Origin: Antedon mediterranea
Lineage: Eukaryota > Echinodermata > Crinoidea > Comatulida > Antedonidae
Direction: 5' to 3'
DNA length: 64,000 bases
NCBI RefSeq assembly: GCF_964355755.1
Contig: NC_092673.1
Location: 18,359,001-18,423,000, forward strand
Positions 28,872 to 41,200 of this stretch are shown piece by piece (position 1 is the stretch's first letter; each line of letters starts with the position of its first letter). The notes beneath the pieces are model-generated. The model was given only the letters and a program-made list of their open reading frames with translations, was not told where the DNA came from and made no database searches. Made by a program: the position numbers and the translations under genes.

Positions 28872-29418
28872 TTAAAGATGTATTGTCGCTTGAACACAAA
28901 AAAATGAAGGTCAAAATATTCTAAATTTAAATTGGCCATACCAAAGTAATATTAAAGTTATTCACTTTAAGTTGAAAATTTGAGCCAGAAACAAAAATTT
29001 TACGTAATTAACAGCTAAATTAATTTGATTACATTTCGTCTGGAAAATCGTCGCGAGCGAAAGTAAACAAAGATTTCAAACCTTGAGTATACATTTGCAT
29101 GATGCTAATTAGGATTGTTTACAACTTTTCACGGTTGAGAAGATGGTGTTTTCACACAGATCGCGATGAAGTTTTATGATTATGCATACAGAGGAGCCAA
29201 ATAAGCGCGTTGCATGAGATATGTTTTGATCGAAAACTTTGACTTCCAGTCAAAGTTATTTTTTGAACCAAAAAACATCTGTATTTCAGTTAAATGATTT
29301 TTTTTTCTACTAATTTTTGGTGAAAGTTAATAACTATTATGATACTTCAAAATGACCCACTTTTTTCGAAATCTTTTTTTTTTTTTTGGAATTTGACAAA
29401 GGGACAATACAACTTTAA
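28872..29418. mobile_element. MITE with TTAAAG..TGTATTGTC termini
   Basis: Starts TTAAAGATGTATTGTC and ends GGACAATACAACTTTAA, imperfect inverted ends of about 16 bp. About 547 bp, no ORF. Confidence 0.65.
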
Positions 29419-30390
29419 ATTAGTTCACAAAGAAAGACCGAACCACAACAACAAACATCTACCCAGCGTTACTCAGCATGGTCTATTCTTTGCTGCGTAA
29501 TAATCTATGCCTGGTAAATTAAGTAATTTATTTATGATATATATATGTTACATTTAATTAATATTTATTTTTTCTACTAGAAACAAGTTAAATAGATATA
29601 TTATTAATCTATCCTTCGTGAAAACAAGTCAACAACAATCTATCTGCTATGCCAGGGCTAGGTAGTGCCATTGTTAACCCACTCACTATAGTTCATCCTC
29701 AATATCACTTTGGTAATAGTAGTGTACAATGATTGACAGAGTATTGACATATTTAATTTTATTATCACTCTGTGTAAATATAACCTAAATGGTAATAGTA
29801 CAGAGAGTTATAAACTGCTGTGTTCTATTTATTATCTTTGTTTAACATTAGAATACAATGTTAATATTAAATCTATGGTAAAGATTATCTGATAACAAAT
29901 TGTATAACAGGAACTCAATAAAACAAAACAAACTAATCATTAATAACAATTTCTACCCTGGTTTTCTGTATAAGTGTTATAATGAACTTGTTATCATATA
30001 AACTGTCTGACCAGAGCAATATGTAAAAAAATATATTTAGATTATAAAGATAATAAATGTTTGCTAAAGTCTTATGACTGAACCAGACCAGATCAAATGT
30101 GAGATAAACAAATTACCTATTAGAGGTCCCTGTAGCCCAACAGAAGATTAACCAAAAATGAAATTTCAAATAAAACCAATTTTGACAAATATAGTCAGGG
30201 CCGTACACAGGATTTTATTTGGGTGGATGCTGATTAATATATTTTGGACCATTTTCATAATATTGATTGAAGACGATAAGACCCTATAAAATGTGGACCT
30301 TTTGCAATTGCGTACGACCCTGATAGTGACCCATGAAACCCAAAAAAGAGAGCACATCAACCAGATCTAACATGGGATACCACATAAGAC
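29419..30390. other. AT-rich intergenic stretch
   Basis: No gene or recognisable repeat. Confidence 0.45.
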
Positions 30391-30393
30391 TAA

Positions 30394-33300
30394 TTCAATT
30401 CAATTCAATTCAATTCAAAATTCTTTAATCATCCCACACGGGGCAATTCAAATAAAAAGGTCTGGATTAAAATGATCTTACAAAATATACAAAATATCAC
30501 AATACACAGAACAAAAAAAAAAAAAAAAGTCAAGTCAAGGTTCAAGAATTTAAGAGTCGAATAGCCACTGGCAAAAAAGAATTCCTTTTCCGGTTTGTTC
30601 TACATGCCAGGCATCGAAAGCGACGCCCATGATTCATGAGCTCGAAATCACTGAACAAGGCATGGTTAATATTTTTTAGAATAGCTCTACTTTTTTCTAG
30701 AGTTTGCATGTCACAGAAAGAAGATAAGCTACGAAGTTGACAACCTATTAATTTAGAACTTAAGTTAACAATTCTTTGTAGTGAGTTTTTCTCTTTGACC
30801 CTAAGACTAAAAAACCAGCATATAAAGGAAAAAGTTAAAACGTTCTCAATAAAGGAATTATAAAAAACCCTAAGAATTACTTTATCGACATTAAAATGGT
30901 TCAGCTTCCTTAACAGATAAAGTCTCTGGTGTCCTTTCTTTACTATTGCCTCTGTGTTTAATTCCCAGCCGAGATTGTCCTCAAATATAGTACCTAGGTA
31001 TTTAAAGGAATGGACAATATCGACTGGTTCGTCATTTATAATGGATACCCGGGGGTTGTGTCCTTTCTCCTTCCTAAAATCTACAATCATCTCCTTGGTT
31101 TTGGTCACATTGAGTTCCAAGTAGGAGTTTCCACAAAATTGGATAAAATCATCTAAAGCGGAACCATGGCCGTCCTGTGAATTTTGAAGGAGAGACAGCA
31201 AGACAGTGTCATCAGCAAATTTAACAAGATGACTATTGTCCTGTTTGCTGCGACAGTCATCCGTGTATATAATATACAGGAGAGGAGAGAGGACGCAACC
31301 CTGGGGGTATCCAATACTTGTCATACGTACATTCGATTGTCTTTGGTTAACTAAGACCCTCTGACATCTGTTCGTAAGAAAACTTATAATCCATAATACA
31401 AAATCACGTTGAAAACCAAAATTCGAAATTAATTTGTTTGCTAAAATATAAGGGTGCATGGTATTGAAGGCAGAAGAGAAGTCGGCGAATAACATTCTGG
31501 CGTGAGATCGAGGCAGTTCAAGGTGCTTGTACAATGTGTTTAATAAAAAAAGCTTGGCATCCTCAACACCTCTTCCAGACCTGTATGCAAACTGCAGTGG
31601 ATCGAGTTTAGACTCTACAACAGACGTGATGTAGGTTTTAACTATCTTTTTAAAGATGTTCATAACAAGAGATGTCAGCGCAATAGGGCGCAGATCATTC
31701 AGTTGTTTTATGACAGTCTGTTTAGGAATAGGTTTTATAATCGATTCTTTCCAAAGATTAGGAACTACACACTGGTTTATAGAGGTCTGGAAGAGGTACC
31801 GAAGGACACCACTGAGCTGATCCGCACACGACTTCAATGTTCTGCCCTCAATACCATCGGGACCAGAACTCTTATTTACATTTATATTCCTGAGTAATGT
31901 TCTAACATGATCCTCAGAAATAATAATTTCATCTACATGCGGATCATTATTGCCAACAGTGTCGTCTTTTAAATTGTGTTTTTCAAACCTAGCAAAGAAG
32001 TCGTTTAATCTATCTGGCAATGCCTGGTCATCAATACCCTCTACATTTATTTTATTTCTTTGTGTTTTATCAGCTGTGTTTATAGACGCCATATGTTTAA
32101 TTCCTTGCCAAGCACTACGAATACATCCACTACTAAACTTATTTTCAATTTTTCTCTTATACATGTCTTTAGCCTTACGGACAGCTACTTTAACTTCTTT
32201 ATTTATTTGCTTATTATCATGAGTGGTGCCTTGGTAAAAAATCCGTTTTTTCTTATTTAATATGTCTTTCAACTCTTTCGTAACCCACGGCTTATTATTT
32301 GCAAAAACGACAACCTCTTTTTTCGGTATTACTGAATCAACACAATAATTTACATATGATGTTATAACATCCGCCATTTCGTTTAGATTTGGTGACGACT
32401 CATAAAATACTTGCCAATCAGTGCATTCAAAACACCCTCTTAAACGTTCGATACTGTCCAAAGTCCACAATTTAACAGTCTTGACTATTTTGTCCTTCCT
32501 CTGGATAACTGGGACATATTTTGGAATCAGATTCACACAATTGTGGTCCGACGCACCAAGCGGTGGTAATGCCACGGACCTATATGCGCTTGGAACTGTA
32601 CCGTAGCATAAATCTATTGTTTTATCTTTACGAGTAGGGCAGGTTACATATTGGTGGTATATTCTGAGCACTTTACCAAGCTTGTGTTGGTTGAAATCGC
32701 CCAATATGAGCCTGGGTGCATCAGGTGACAATGTCTCCAACTTGTGCGTATTTTCAGACAAGATTTCAGCTGCTCGTGTAGAATTAGCCTTTGGGTGTAT
32801 ATACACAACTGTAACAAATAACTGTGGAAATTCCCGCGGACAATAGAATGGTCTCAGTGAAATTGTCAACAATTCAATATCAGGTGTACATTGCTTATCG
32901 CGAACAATAGTTATGTTGCACCATCGTTTGTTTACAAATAAGCATACACCACCGCCAATGTCTTTTCCGGATTGTTTTGTCCTATCTCCTCGAATTAGGG
33001 TGAATCCATCAATTTTGACACTTTCATTAGGGACATTTTCGCTCAACCACGTTTCTGTAAAACATAATAGATTGGCTTCTCTAAAAACCCTATCATATCG
33101 AATATTTGTCCAAACCTCATCCATTTTATTTTTTAATGACCGAACGTTTGCCAAAACAATTGTTGGCAAGGGTAAGCGATATTTATTTTTCCTTATCCTC
33201 TGTCTTTCTCCTCCTTTCTTACCCCTCTTCCTTCTTTTATGTCTGCTATTATTGTCGTAGTTGTTTCCTTTGCTAATTATATCTAGGCTTAGGCGTGTTA

Positions 33301-33600
33301 CATCTTGTATTGTGTCGCTCTTCGATCTAAGGCTTAGCAGCGCTTCCCTGCTGTAGACCAGTCTACCGTGACCGATACCATCGACGCTAACACAAAAAAC
33401 ACAACATCGTATGAACAGTAAAAGTGACAAAACTCCACAAACCACGTAATTAGATCCACAATACATTCTTACAAGTGTCAATCAACAAGATTACTCCAAA
33501 AAAGTTACTAATTTAACAAAAATCGAATTTAGATCACAACAAGAATCCAGCCTTAGACGTCGCCACTAAGCAGCGCCAGGTATTCATTGTGAATACCTGT
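30394..33600 (-). mobile_element. Near-full-length LINE (endonuclease + RT)
   Basis: The element lies on the minus strand. Its 3' end carries an ATTCA/TTGAA microsatellite (30394-30419) and an A-run seen as T-rich on the coding strand near 30510. The ORF occupies 30542-33466. Upstream (33467-33600) is a short leader with a 10 bp hairpin (CAGGTATTCA / TGAATACCTG). No separate ORF1 is visible. Organisation and motifs fit the CR1/L2/Rex group of APE-type LINEs. Confidence 0.8.
30542..33466 (-). CDS. LINE ORF: apurinic-like endonuclease and reverse transcriptase
   Basis: About 974 residues from the first ATG, uninterrupted. A hydrophobic N-terminal stretch and a basic region (RHKRRKRGKKGG) are followed by the endonuclease: LANVRSLKNKMDE, LCFTETWL, LILGDFN and the catalytic GASDHN. 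RT motifs are SSGPDGI, FADFSSAFNTMHP, GYPQGCVLSPLLY and VKFADDTVLL (F-A-D-D), then the C-terminal region. Such a protein nicks target DNA and copies its own RNA at the nick. The intact frame suggests a recent insertion that may be competent. A family name cannot be fixed without comparison. Confidence 0.9.
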   Translation of the reverse strand: MYCGSNYVVCGVLSLLLFIRCCVFCVSVDGIGHGRLVYSREALLSLRSKSDTIQDVTRLSLDIISKGNNYDNNSRHKRRKRGKKGGERQRIRKNKYRLPLPTIVLANVRSLKNKMDEVWTNIRYDRVFREANLLCFTETWLSENVPNESVKIDGFTLIRGDRTKQSGKDIGGGVCLFVNKRWCNITIVRDKQCTPDIELLTISLRPFYCPREFPQLFVTVVYIHPKANSTRAAEILSENTHKLETLSPDAPRLILGDFNQHKLGKVLRIYHQYVTCPTRKDKTIDLCYGTVPSAYRSVALPPLGASDHNCVNLIPKYVPVIQRKDKIVKTVKLWTLDSIERLRGCFECTDWQVFYESSPNLNEMADVITSYVNYCVDSVIPKKEVVVFANNKPWVTKELKDILNKKKRIFYQGTTHDNKQINKEVKVAVRKAKDMYKRKIENKFSSGCIRSAWQGIKHMASINTADKTQRNKINVEGIDDQALPDRLNDFFARFEKHNLKDDTVGNNDPHVDEIIISEDHVRTLLRNINVNKSSGPDGIEGRTLKSCADQLSGVLRYLFQTSINQCVVPNLWKESIIKPIPKQTVIKQLNDLRPIALTSLVMNIFKKIVKTYITSVVESKLDPLQFAYRSGRGVEDAKLFLLNTLYKHLELPRSHARMLFADFSSAFNTMHPYILANKLISNFGFQRDFVLWIISFLTNRCQRVLVNQRQSNVRMTSIGYPQGCVLSPLLYIIYTDDCRSKQDNSHLVKFADDTVLLSLLQNSQDGHGSALDDFIQFCGNSYLELNVTKTKEMIVDFRKEKGHNPRVSIINDEPVDIVHSFKYLGTIFEDNLGWELNTEAIVKKGHQRLYLLRKLNHFNVDKVILRVFYNSFIENVLTFSFICWFFSLRVKEKNSLQRIVNLSSKLIGCQLRSLSSFCDMQTLEKSRAILKNINHALFSDFELMNHGRRFRCLACRTNRKRNSFLPVAIRLLNS

Positions 33601-33864
33601 TTTAACACCCACTTAGCGTATGTGGACTTGTATCAGAATGGATGACACAATTGCAGTAAATGCATAACTAAACAATTAGTTAATGATATGACTAGAAACC
33701 TACTTAAACAAATTAATTTCAAAAAAATAAAAGTTACAGTTATTTGGCAAATATAATTTGTTATAAACTAGAAATCTAGTTAGTCAACAGCAAAGTAAAA
33801 GATTAGGTCTCTTTAGAATACAGTGTGTGGTATTATGTTTGGACACTAAGAAAACTAGAAAGAC
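33601..33864. other. Unassigned stretch
   Basis: Nothing recognised. Confidence 0.4.
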
Positions 33865-34490
33865 ACTCCGAGAGTGCATACCTCCGCCTACTGTGAAATT
33901 CTCCTACATAAGATTTCTCCGGTAAAAAAGAAATATATATATTATATTTGTGTGTGTCTAAATGCTGTTTGTGATTTAGGCTAATTTCACTACAAGCATG
34001 TGTATGCGAGTTTGGTTTAATGGCTATGTAACAAGTCTTTCAATTAACAATAGCTTCAGTTGACTAACAATAGAACAGCAACGCGAAAATCAAACGAGTG
34101 AATTTGAAAAGAAATAGGTTTTTTAAACTACTCGCATCAAAAAACGTTGTACAAAAATGAAGTTTTTTGGACAAGTAGTTCTCGAGAAAATGCAATTTTA
34201 GTTTATTTGTTACTTTAAGACTGCTCGCCGGCTTTTGGAAAATTCTGTCCTATCTTTTAACACTAGCAGGTCTGAATAGTATACTAAAAAAGTGTTCCAG
34301 AATTGGGACCATGGTCCCAAATGGTCCCAACATTTAATGGAATGGTCCTTGACCACATATCTATCCGTATATTCATTTTGGTAAAGATCTTGTAATTACT
34401 TTTTGAGTAATCCTGCTAACAAACAAACAAACAGACAGACAAACAAACCCAGGCGATCGATTACATATACCTCCTTGGCGGAGGTAAACA
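33865..34490. mobile_element. Dispersed element with TACCTCCGCC / GGCGGAGGTA ends
   Basis: Begins ACTCCGAGAGTGCATACC then TCCGCC and ends CCTCCTTGGCGGAGGTA. Contains a (ACAA)n/(ACAG)n tract and CGATCGATTACATATACC. A partial copy is at 1765-1990. Inverted end words suggest a non-autonomous element. No ORF. Confidence 0.6.
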
Positions 34491-35134
34491 AGTTTTTATG
34501 GAAAATCGTTATAGCCTAAATACTTTTGGGGAATTAGAAGGTGATCCATGCAAACTACACAAGTTTAGAAGAAAATAAAATGCAAAGGCTTTGCCACTAT
34601 GGCTATGTCGAAAAACACCCTTATGACATTTTCTTTAAAGAAATTTAATTTCTTAATTGTAGAAACAAACCCATTTTGAGTAAGAAATAGAAAAATGTGA
34701 AACTAGAGAAATAAAAGAGGATAAATTATGTTTTTTAATAATTTTTCTGTATAAACATACCCAATGTTTGACAATTTTATAGCTAAAACAATTTTTGTCA
34801 GAGATTTTTCTTATGAAAAAAAGTACTGTAATTGTTCAGTAGGAGTTGATCAGGAATTGTGTTTCATTTCGGAATCCTTTTAGCCATGTTTGTTTTTGTA
34901 CTTGAGAAAAATGTTATGCAGATTGTCAACAAGCTTAAAACATTGAGAAAAACAAGGGGCCTGATTATTATTAATGACCGTTGTTTGCCTGTTGCCCCTA
35001 GATACAGCCAAACAAATCCTATCAAAATCATTATCGTCAGTTTAATATTAACTTTGTATTTAAACAAAAGATAAAGTAAAAATCATCTGATTGTTTGAAA
35101 CATGTATAAAGGTTATACAAATGTTTGGTTATTG
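34491..35134. other. AT-rich intergenic stretch
   Basis: Short overlapping ORFs on both strands near 34860-35070 lack family resemblance and splice context. Confidence 0.45.
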
Positions 35135-35925
35135 CTTTATGATCCATTTATTAATAGACTAAAATGCACTGCTTCCTCAGGGCTGTTAGTCAGGGTATTT
35201 GTGTGGGGTATTGTACTACCTTACTTTATGATCCATTTATTAATAGACTAAAATGCACTGCTTCCTCAGGGCTGTTAGTCAGGGTATTTGTGTGGGGTAT
35301 TGTACTACCTTACTTTATGATCCATTTATTAATAGACTAAAATGCACTGCTTCCCCAGGGCTGTTAGTCAGGGTATTTGTGTGGGGTATTGTACTACCTT
35401 ACTTTATGATCCATTTATTAATAGACTAAAATGCACTGCTTCCCCAGGGCTGTTAGTCAGGGTATTTGTGTGGGGTATTGTACTACTTACTTTATGATCC
35501 ATTTATTAATAGACTAAAATGCACTGCTTCCCCAGGGCTGTTAGTCAGGGTATTTGTGTGGGGTATTGTACTACCTTACTTTATGATCCATTTATTAATA
35601 GACTAAAATGCACTGCTTCCCCAGGGCTGTTAGTCAGGGTATTTGTGTAGGGTATTGTACTACCTTACTTTATGATCCATTTATTAATAGACTAAAATGC
35701 ACTGCTTCCCCAGGGCTGTTAGTCAGGGTATTTGTGTGGGGTATTGTACTACCTTACTTTATGATCCATTTATTAATAGACTAAAATGCACTTCTTCCCC
35801 AGGGCTGTTAGTCAGGGTATTTGTGTGGGGTATTGTACTACCTTACTTTATGATCCATTTATTAATAGACTAAAATGCACTGTTTCCCCAGGACTGTTAG
35901 TCAGGGTATTTGTGTGGGGTATAAT
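35135..35925 (+). repeat. 89 bp minisatellite, 9 units
   Basis: CTTTATGATCCATTTATT begins units at 35135, 35224, 35313, 35402, 35490, 35579, 35668, 35757 and 35846. Units differ by only a few bases and one is 88 bp. The first two share TTCCTCAGGG against TTCCCCAGGG or close variants in most others. Confidence 0.92.
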
Positions 35926-36888
35926 ACGGTAGTTTAGTTCTGTAGTCTATAATGCTTTATATTTCACATGACAGAAGATTGTAAAAATCTGTTGAATCAG
36001 TAATTTTGTCTAACCTGCATAACATAATACCACACTCATTTTGGTAGAAATACACCAGGAGTAGATCCAGGATTTAGAGGGGACGGCTAATAATAGACTG
36101 GGGAAAGAAGCCTAGGCCCCATATGGTTATAATCAAAATTTTAAAATGTCCTCTTTCGCCATGCTTTTATAAAGTCTCCCACCATTTAATTTTTATGATT
36201 TCAGACCTCCACATACTAAAATGGCGGTGCGAAATAACACTTTTGGTTTTTAATAATAAATGAACAATAAATGATATCATTATTGAATAAAGAATTGTTT
36301 ATCTCATAATAAATATATTTAATTCAAAATAAAGTTTTGTTCTTATTATTGTAATATCCAGTTTTTTTTATCCATAATTGTTATTTTAAAATATTTTGTA
36401 TAAAGCTGGTAGACTGCTCACAATAAAATACAGACAGTACTTTTTGTTTCATTATGCAAAATATGATTTTTTTTAAATTAATAATTTATAATTAGGTGAT
36501 ACATTTAATATCTATAGCTTCTCGTGCATTCTCCATACAAAACCAATTTCTGATAAATAAAATGAATGTGATGTGAAGTAGGATTGGCTTTCCCATGGAT
36601 ATCTTTTTTCCTTCTTGATATACCTGAGTACCAATAATTAACCAGTATATAGGCCAATAAATAATATTATCAATAATATTATCACAACATAAAATGGCAT
36701 TAGGCCTCTATTAACCAAACACAGCCTCCTAATTAGCCTTAATATAAATTGTTTTTTATACCTAAACAATTCCTGGTAATCAAAATACACATTATTATCC
36801 TAAAGCACACAATATTATTAACAAATATATCCATGACACTTTATTAATTTTATTTAATGAGCAAAGCATCTACTATGAATTAAAAATA
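35926..36888. other. AT-rich intergenic stretch
   Basis: No gene or clear repeat recognised. Confidence 0.45.
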
Positions 36889-37073
36889 CTAGATGGTACG
36901 CTCGCTTCGCTCGCGCCCACAGATGGTTCTCGAATACACAGTAATTTCAGCGTAACAAAACTGGCGATTTCAAATGTACGTACCGCATGACTATATACAT
37001 TGTCGTTTACAGAAACAAATAAATAGACACGATGATTTATGTAGTCAACTAAAATTAGCACCCTGAGAATTAC

Positions 37074-37581
37074 TGACGGGAGGTGAAGGGCGCCCCCCGT
37101 GGATTTGAGATATTTTGTGCGGATGAGGAGAACGCACGAGAGGAGAGATGAATACGACGAATAGAGTTGAATGGACATTTCCGAGTAATGATGTTTATAT
37201 TACTTGTTAGTTAATAATTTGATGTTTAAGAGGTATAATACGACGTTGGAAATAGAATTCGAGTGTGAAGATGTTTACTGTAGTTTGAACTTACATGGAT
37301 TGTAAAGGATTTCATAGATTTAGAGTAGATTACTATACGAAAAGTTTGTTAATTTGTATTCAATGTTATCAACGGATCAAGATCGTTGAAGCTTGCCATG
37401 GTTGAAGTGTTACTGATATTGGAATTGTTTTAGTTCAAGACAAAGAATTGTTGATACTGTTTTGTACTACTTATTAAACTGTTGCAAAATTTTATACTTA
37501 ATCGTATTCACTTTATTCGGATTCTTTACGATCTGAGGGGCTATACATATTGATAACTCCCACACCCCCCACATTACGACA
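37074..37581 (+). repeat. 5' LTR of Ty3/Gypsy element
   Basis: 508 bp, starts TGACGGGAGG and ends ATTACGACA (TG..CA). Apparently identical to the 3' LTR. Flanked by TTAC at both outer ends of the element (37070-37073 and 43664-43667). Confidence 0.9.
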
Positions 37582-37583
37582 AA

Positions 37584-37601
37584 TGGCGACGAGGATGGGA
37601 T
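37584..37601 (+). promoter_or_regulatory. Primer binding site
   Basis: TGGCGACGAGGATGGGAT lies two bases after the 5' LTR. A start of TGG is expected for pairing with the CCA end of a tRNA. The tRNA species was not identified. Confidence 0.7.
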
Positions 37602-38218
37602 GTAGCAGTTTGTAAGTACTGTACAATTACCATATTTGTAAACTTCTAGCATAGGCCTAGATCCCGATTACGATTATTGACATTTCCGAAAGTAAACTAG
37701 GAAGCGGTTTAGCGATTCATTTATAAAGGAAGGATTTTACGACGTGGCGTACGTGTGATATAAACGGATTGTTGTGTTTTACCGTTGCAGTGTTTTTGTT
37801 TAATGACAGTTCGGCGATTGTGAAGTGCGCCACCTAGTTATGATTGAAATTTGGAATAAGAGATCGAGTTACGTGTGGATATACTTTTGTGCAGATATTT
37901 TGATTGTGAAGGACGCCACCTATCAAGATTTGGACTAGTAATACTGTATTGTTGAAGCTAGAACTATTTTGACTTTTAAGCACTATATTTATGAAACATT
38001 TTTATTTGTTGATTGATTGGAATTATTTTGATTGATTGATGGTATAAGTGTAATATTTATGGTAGAATAAGGGTAAAAACAAAAATTATATACATTACCC
38101 GATAGATGTTTTTTTAAGATTTTGGTGCATTAAGGTACATGTTAGAGATAAGCTCAGTAGTATATAATATTGTGTAATAAGAATTTATTTGTACTGTAAG
38201 AGAGCTCAGTCTGAAATT
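37602..38218 (+). other. Untranslated leader of the Ty3/Gypsy element
   Basis: No ORF of note between the primer binding site and the gag-pol ATG. Confidence 0.6.
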
Positions 38219-41200
38219 ATGGCAGAAGAACCAGCTGAAGATCAAGCGTCCATGCAGGGGATGATGCAGGCGTTGACTGATGTCCTACAAGGGTTAAGAG
38301 TTCAGCAAGCTCCACCTCCGGTGAAAATAGCCAAGTATAGAGGGTCTACAAAAGCAGATGGAGATTTGTCACTAAAAGAATGGTTAGATGACTTTCAGAG
38401 TTATGCCAACCACTATAACCTGACAGGAAAAGCAAAAGCGCAGTCATTATTGGATCATCTAGCAGGTTCAGCGAAAGAAGAGATTCTTTGCAGAGAAGGA
38501 AACGTGAGAGAAGACTATGACCAAATAGTGACAGTGTTAAAGTCTTTGTTCGGACCAATAGAAACAGTACCTTCTCTAACTCGAGAATTCCACAACCGGA
38601 ACCAAAAAGATGTTGAGTCGCTAGCAGATTTTAGCCGTGTTCTAATGAGATTATATACAAAGATGGTAAAGGCAGCTGCAGTAGAAGAAGATAAGGATGC
38701 CTTGAAGAGGCTGAGGGATTATACATTGAAGGAAAGATTTGTTCATGGTGCCAAAGAAGGTTGGGTTAGGAGAGAACTAAGAAGAATAGAAATGCAGTGT
38801 AAAGATAAGACATTTTTGGAAATGCGGGAGGAAGTGTTAGAATTTTTTAAGGATGAAGAGCCAAGGCATCAGGCCAGAGTTTGTGAGGTGTCTATGGAAC
38901 ATTCAGTAGAAGCAAGAAAGGTAGAAGAACCAGCACTAAAAGAAGAAATTGCTGCATTAAAAAATGACGTAGCGATGCTAACGAAGAGTGTCCAGAGCTT
39001 GATAAATATTCAGAGTGCTGACATGGAACGAGCTAAAGAGTTAAAGTGTTACAATTGTGGCAAAAAGGGACATGCAAAGACAGACTGTACAGAGGAGACA
39101 TTGTGTTTTAATTGTAAAGGAAGAGGGCATTACAGTAGAAACTGTCCGGAAAAACCTAAAGAGAAGGAAGCTAAAGGACCGGGGACAAAGCGGATGTCAA
39201 CCACACCAATGGAAAATACAGAGTTGGTAGATCGACTGGTCGCAAAAAGTCCTTGTGGTGATGTGGAAATCGGAGGCATCATGCTGGGTTGCATTTTTGA
39301 CACGGGTGCAGAAGCATCGATTATACCATCGTCACTGTATCACGATAAACTAAAAAAGAATCTTGGTGAATTACAGCCCGCATCTGGAATATTCCTAAAT
39401 GTTATTGGAGTAGGCGGGATTGAAATTCCAATTGAAGGCTACATCGAGGTACCGATTGAAGTGAATGGTGAGAACTTGATGGGAAGTTTTCTAGTAGTAT
39501 CAGATCAGTCTTGTACACAGAAGAACACCAGGTATCCACTTCTAATAGGCTGCAACATTCTTAGACATTTGGTAAATTCGCCAATACAGAGCAGTAAGGA
39601 TACGGTACCAGCTACGCGGAAGCATGAAGTCATGCTTGACGTAGAGGAGAATAACCTTTTAGTGGCTCTGTGTGAAGTGATGGAGGAGCAGGAGAGTAGT
39701 AATGTTAATAACGAATGTGTAACGCCTACGTTGTCGACAGACAGTGACAAATTGTTGGCAACAGGAGTGAAACTGAATGGCCTTTCACAACAAGAGGAGG
39801 CAGGACTGCGGAAATTATTACAAAAGCATGAAGACGTTTTCTCGAAGGGAATCTTCGACGTTGGCAGATGTACTGTGATTCCTCACCAAATCAAAGTTAC
39901 AGAAGGACCACCAATTCGATTGCCTTATAGACGAATTAATCCATCGGTAATCCCAGAGGTTAAACGAATGCTCCAAGAGATGCTAGATGCTAAAATAATT
40001 CAACCTTCTAAGAGTAGTTTCGCGAGTCCTATAGTGTTGGTCCGTAAGAAAGACGGATCGCTTCGACTCTGCATTGATTATCGTCGTTTAAATGATCGAG
40101 TGATAAAAGATTCGTTCCCTCTTCCGAGGATTGAGGAGACATTAGAGGCGTTTTCTGGGTCGAAATACTTTTCTACAATTGATTTAGCACATGGTTATTT
40201 TCAAGTGATTTTAGAGGAAGGATCCATAGACAAAACAGCGTTTAGAGTGCCGTGGGGCCTCTACGAGTTTGTACGGATGCCTCAAGGCCTAAGCAATAGC
40301 CCGTCCACATTCCAGCGCATTATGGAGTATATTCTTGGAGATATGAACCTATCAGAACTGGTACTATATCTTGACGATATACTGATTTTTTCTAGTACGT
40401 ATGAAGAACATTTGGTTCGCCTGGACAAAGTGTTAACCAGACTCCAGCAATATGGACTGAAAGTAAAAGGAAAAAAATGTGATTTATTAAGACGAGAAGT
40501 CAGTTATTTAGGCCATGTGATATCCGATCAAGGCATCTCTGTCAACCAAGATAAGATAGAACGAGTGATGTTGTGGCCTACACCGAAAACCTGTTCAGAA
40601 GTGCGCTCTTTCTTAGGATTAGCCTCATATTATCGACGTTTTATAAGCAACTTTGCAACAATGGCAGCACCTTTACACGCGGTAACTGCAGGGATGGCTA
40701 ACAAACAAACAGGGAAGGCGACTTCTTTCAAGTGGAGTGATGAACAAGAGGAAGCTTTTTCTAAGTTAAAGAATGCATTGACTACAGCACCAGTATTGAA
40801 ATATCCGCAGTTTGATAAGGATTTCATTATCGAAGTAGATGCGTCACTTCTTGGCTTGGGTGCCTGTCTTTTGCAAGAAGACGAACGGGGAAAGATTCAT
40901 CCAGTCGCATATGCGAGTAGGGGACTGCGAGGGTCAGAGAGAAATTACCCTGATTTGTCGAGCTTTAAGTTGGAGCTACTAGGATTAAAATGGGCGGTTG
41001 CCGATAAGTTTGGTCCGTACATTCAGGGCAAGCATACCATTGTATGGACAGATAACAACCCATTAGCACATTTGAAGAATGCAAATCTAGGAGCTACCGA
41101 AATGAGGTGGATCGCTCAGTTGGCGTTGTATGATCTTGAAGTCAAATATCGGCCCGGGAAGACAAACAAATGTGCAGATGCACTGAGTCGTTGTCCAAGT

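Noticed and set aside
31703-33260. Plus-strand ORFs of 60-115 codons
   Set aside because: They are antisense shadows of the LINE ORF on the minus strand.
34859-35074. Overlapping 67-71 codon ORFs on both strands
   Set aside because: The overlap on opposite strands and the lack of any motif suggest chance in AT-rich DNA.
36873-37178. 101-codon minus-strand ORF spanning the Helitron/LTR junction
   Set aside because: It crosses the boundary between two mobile elements and has no motif.
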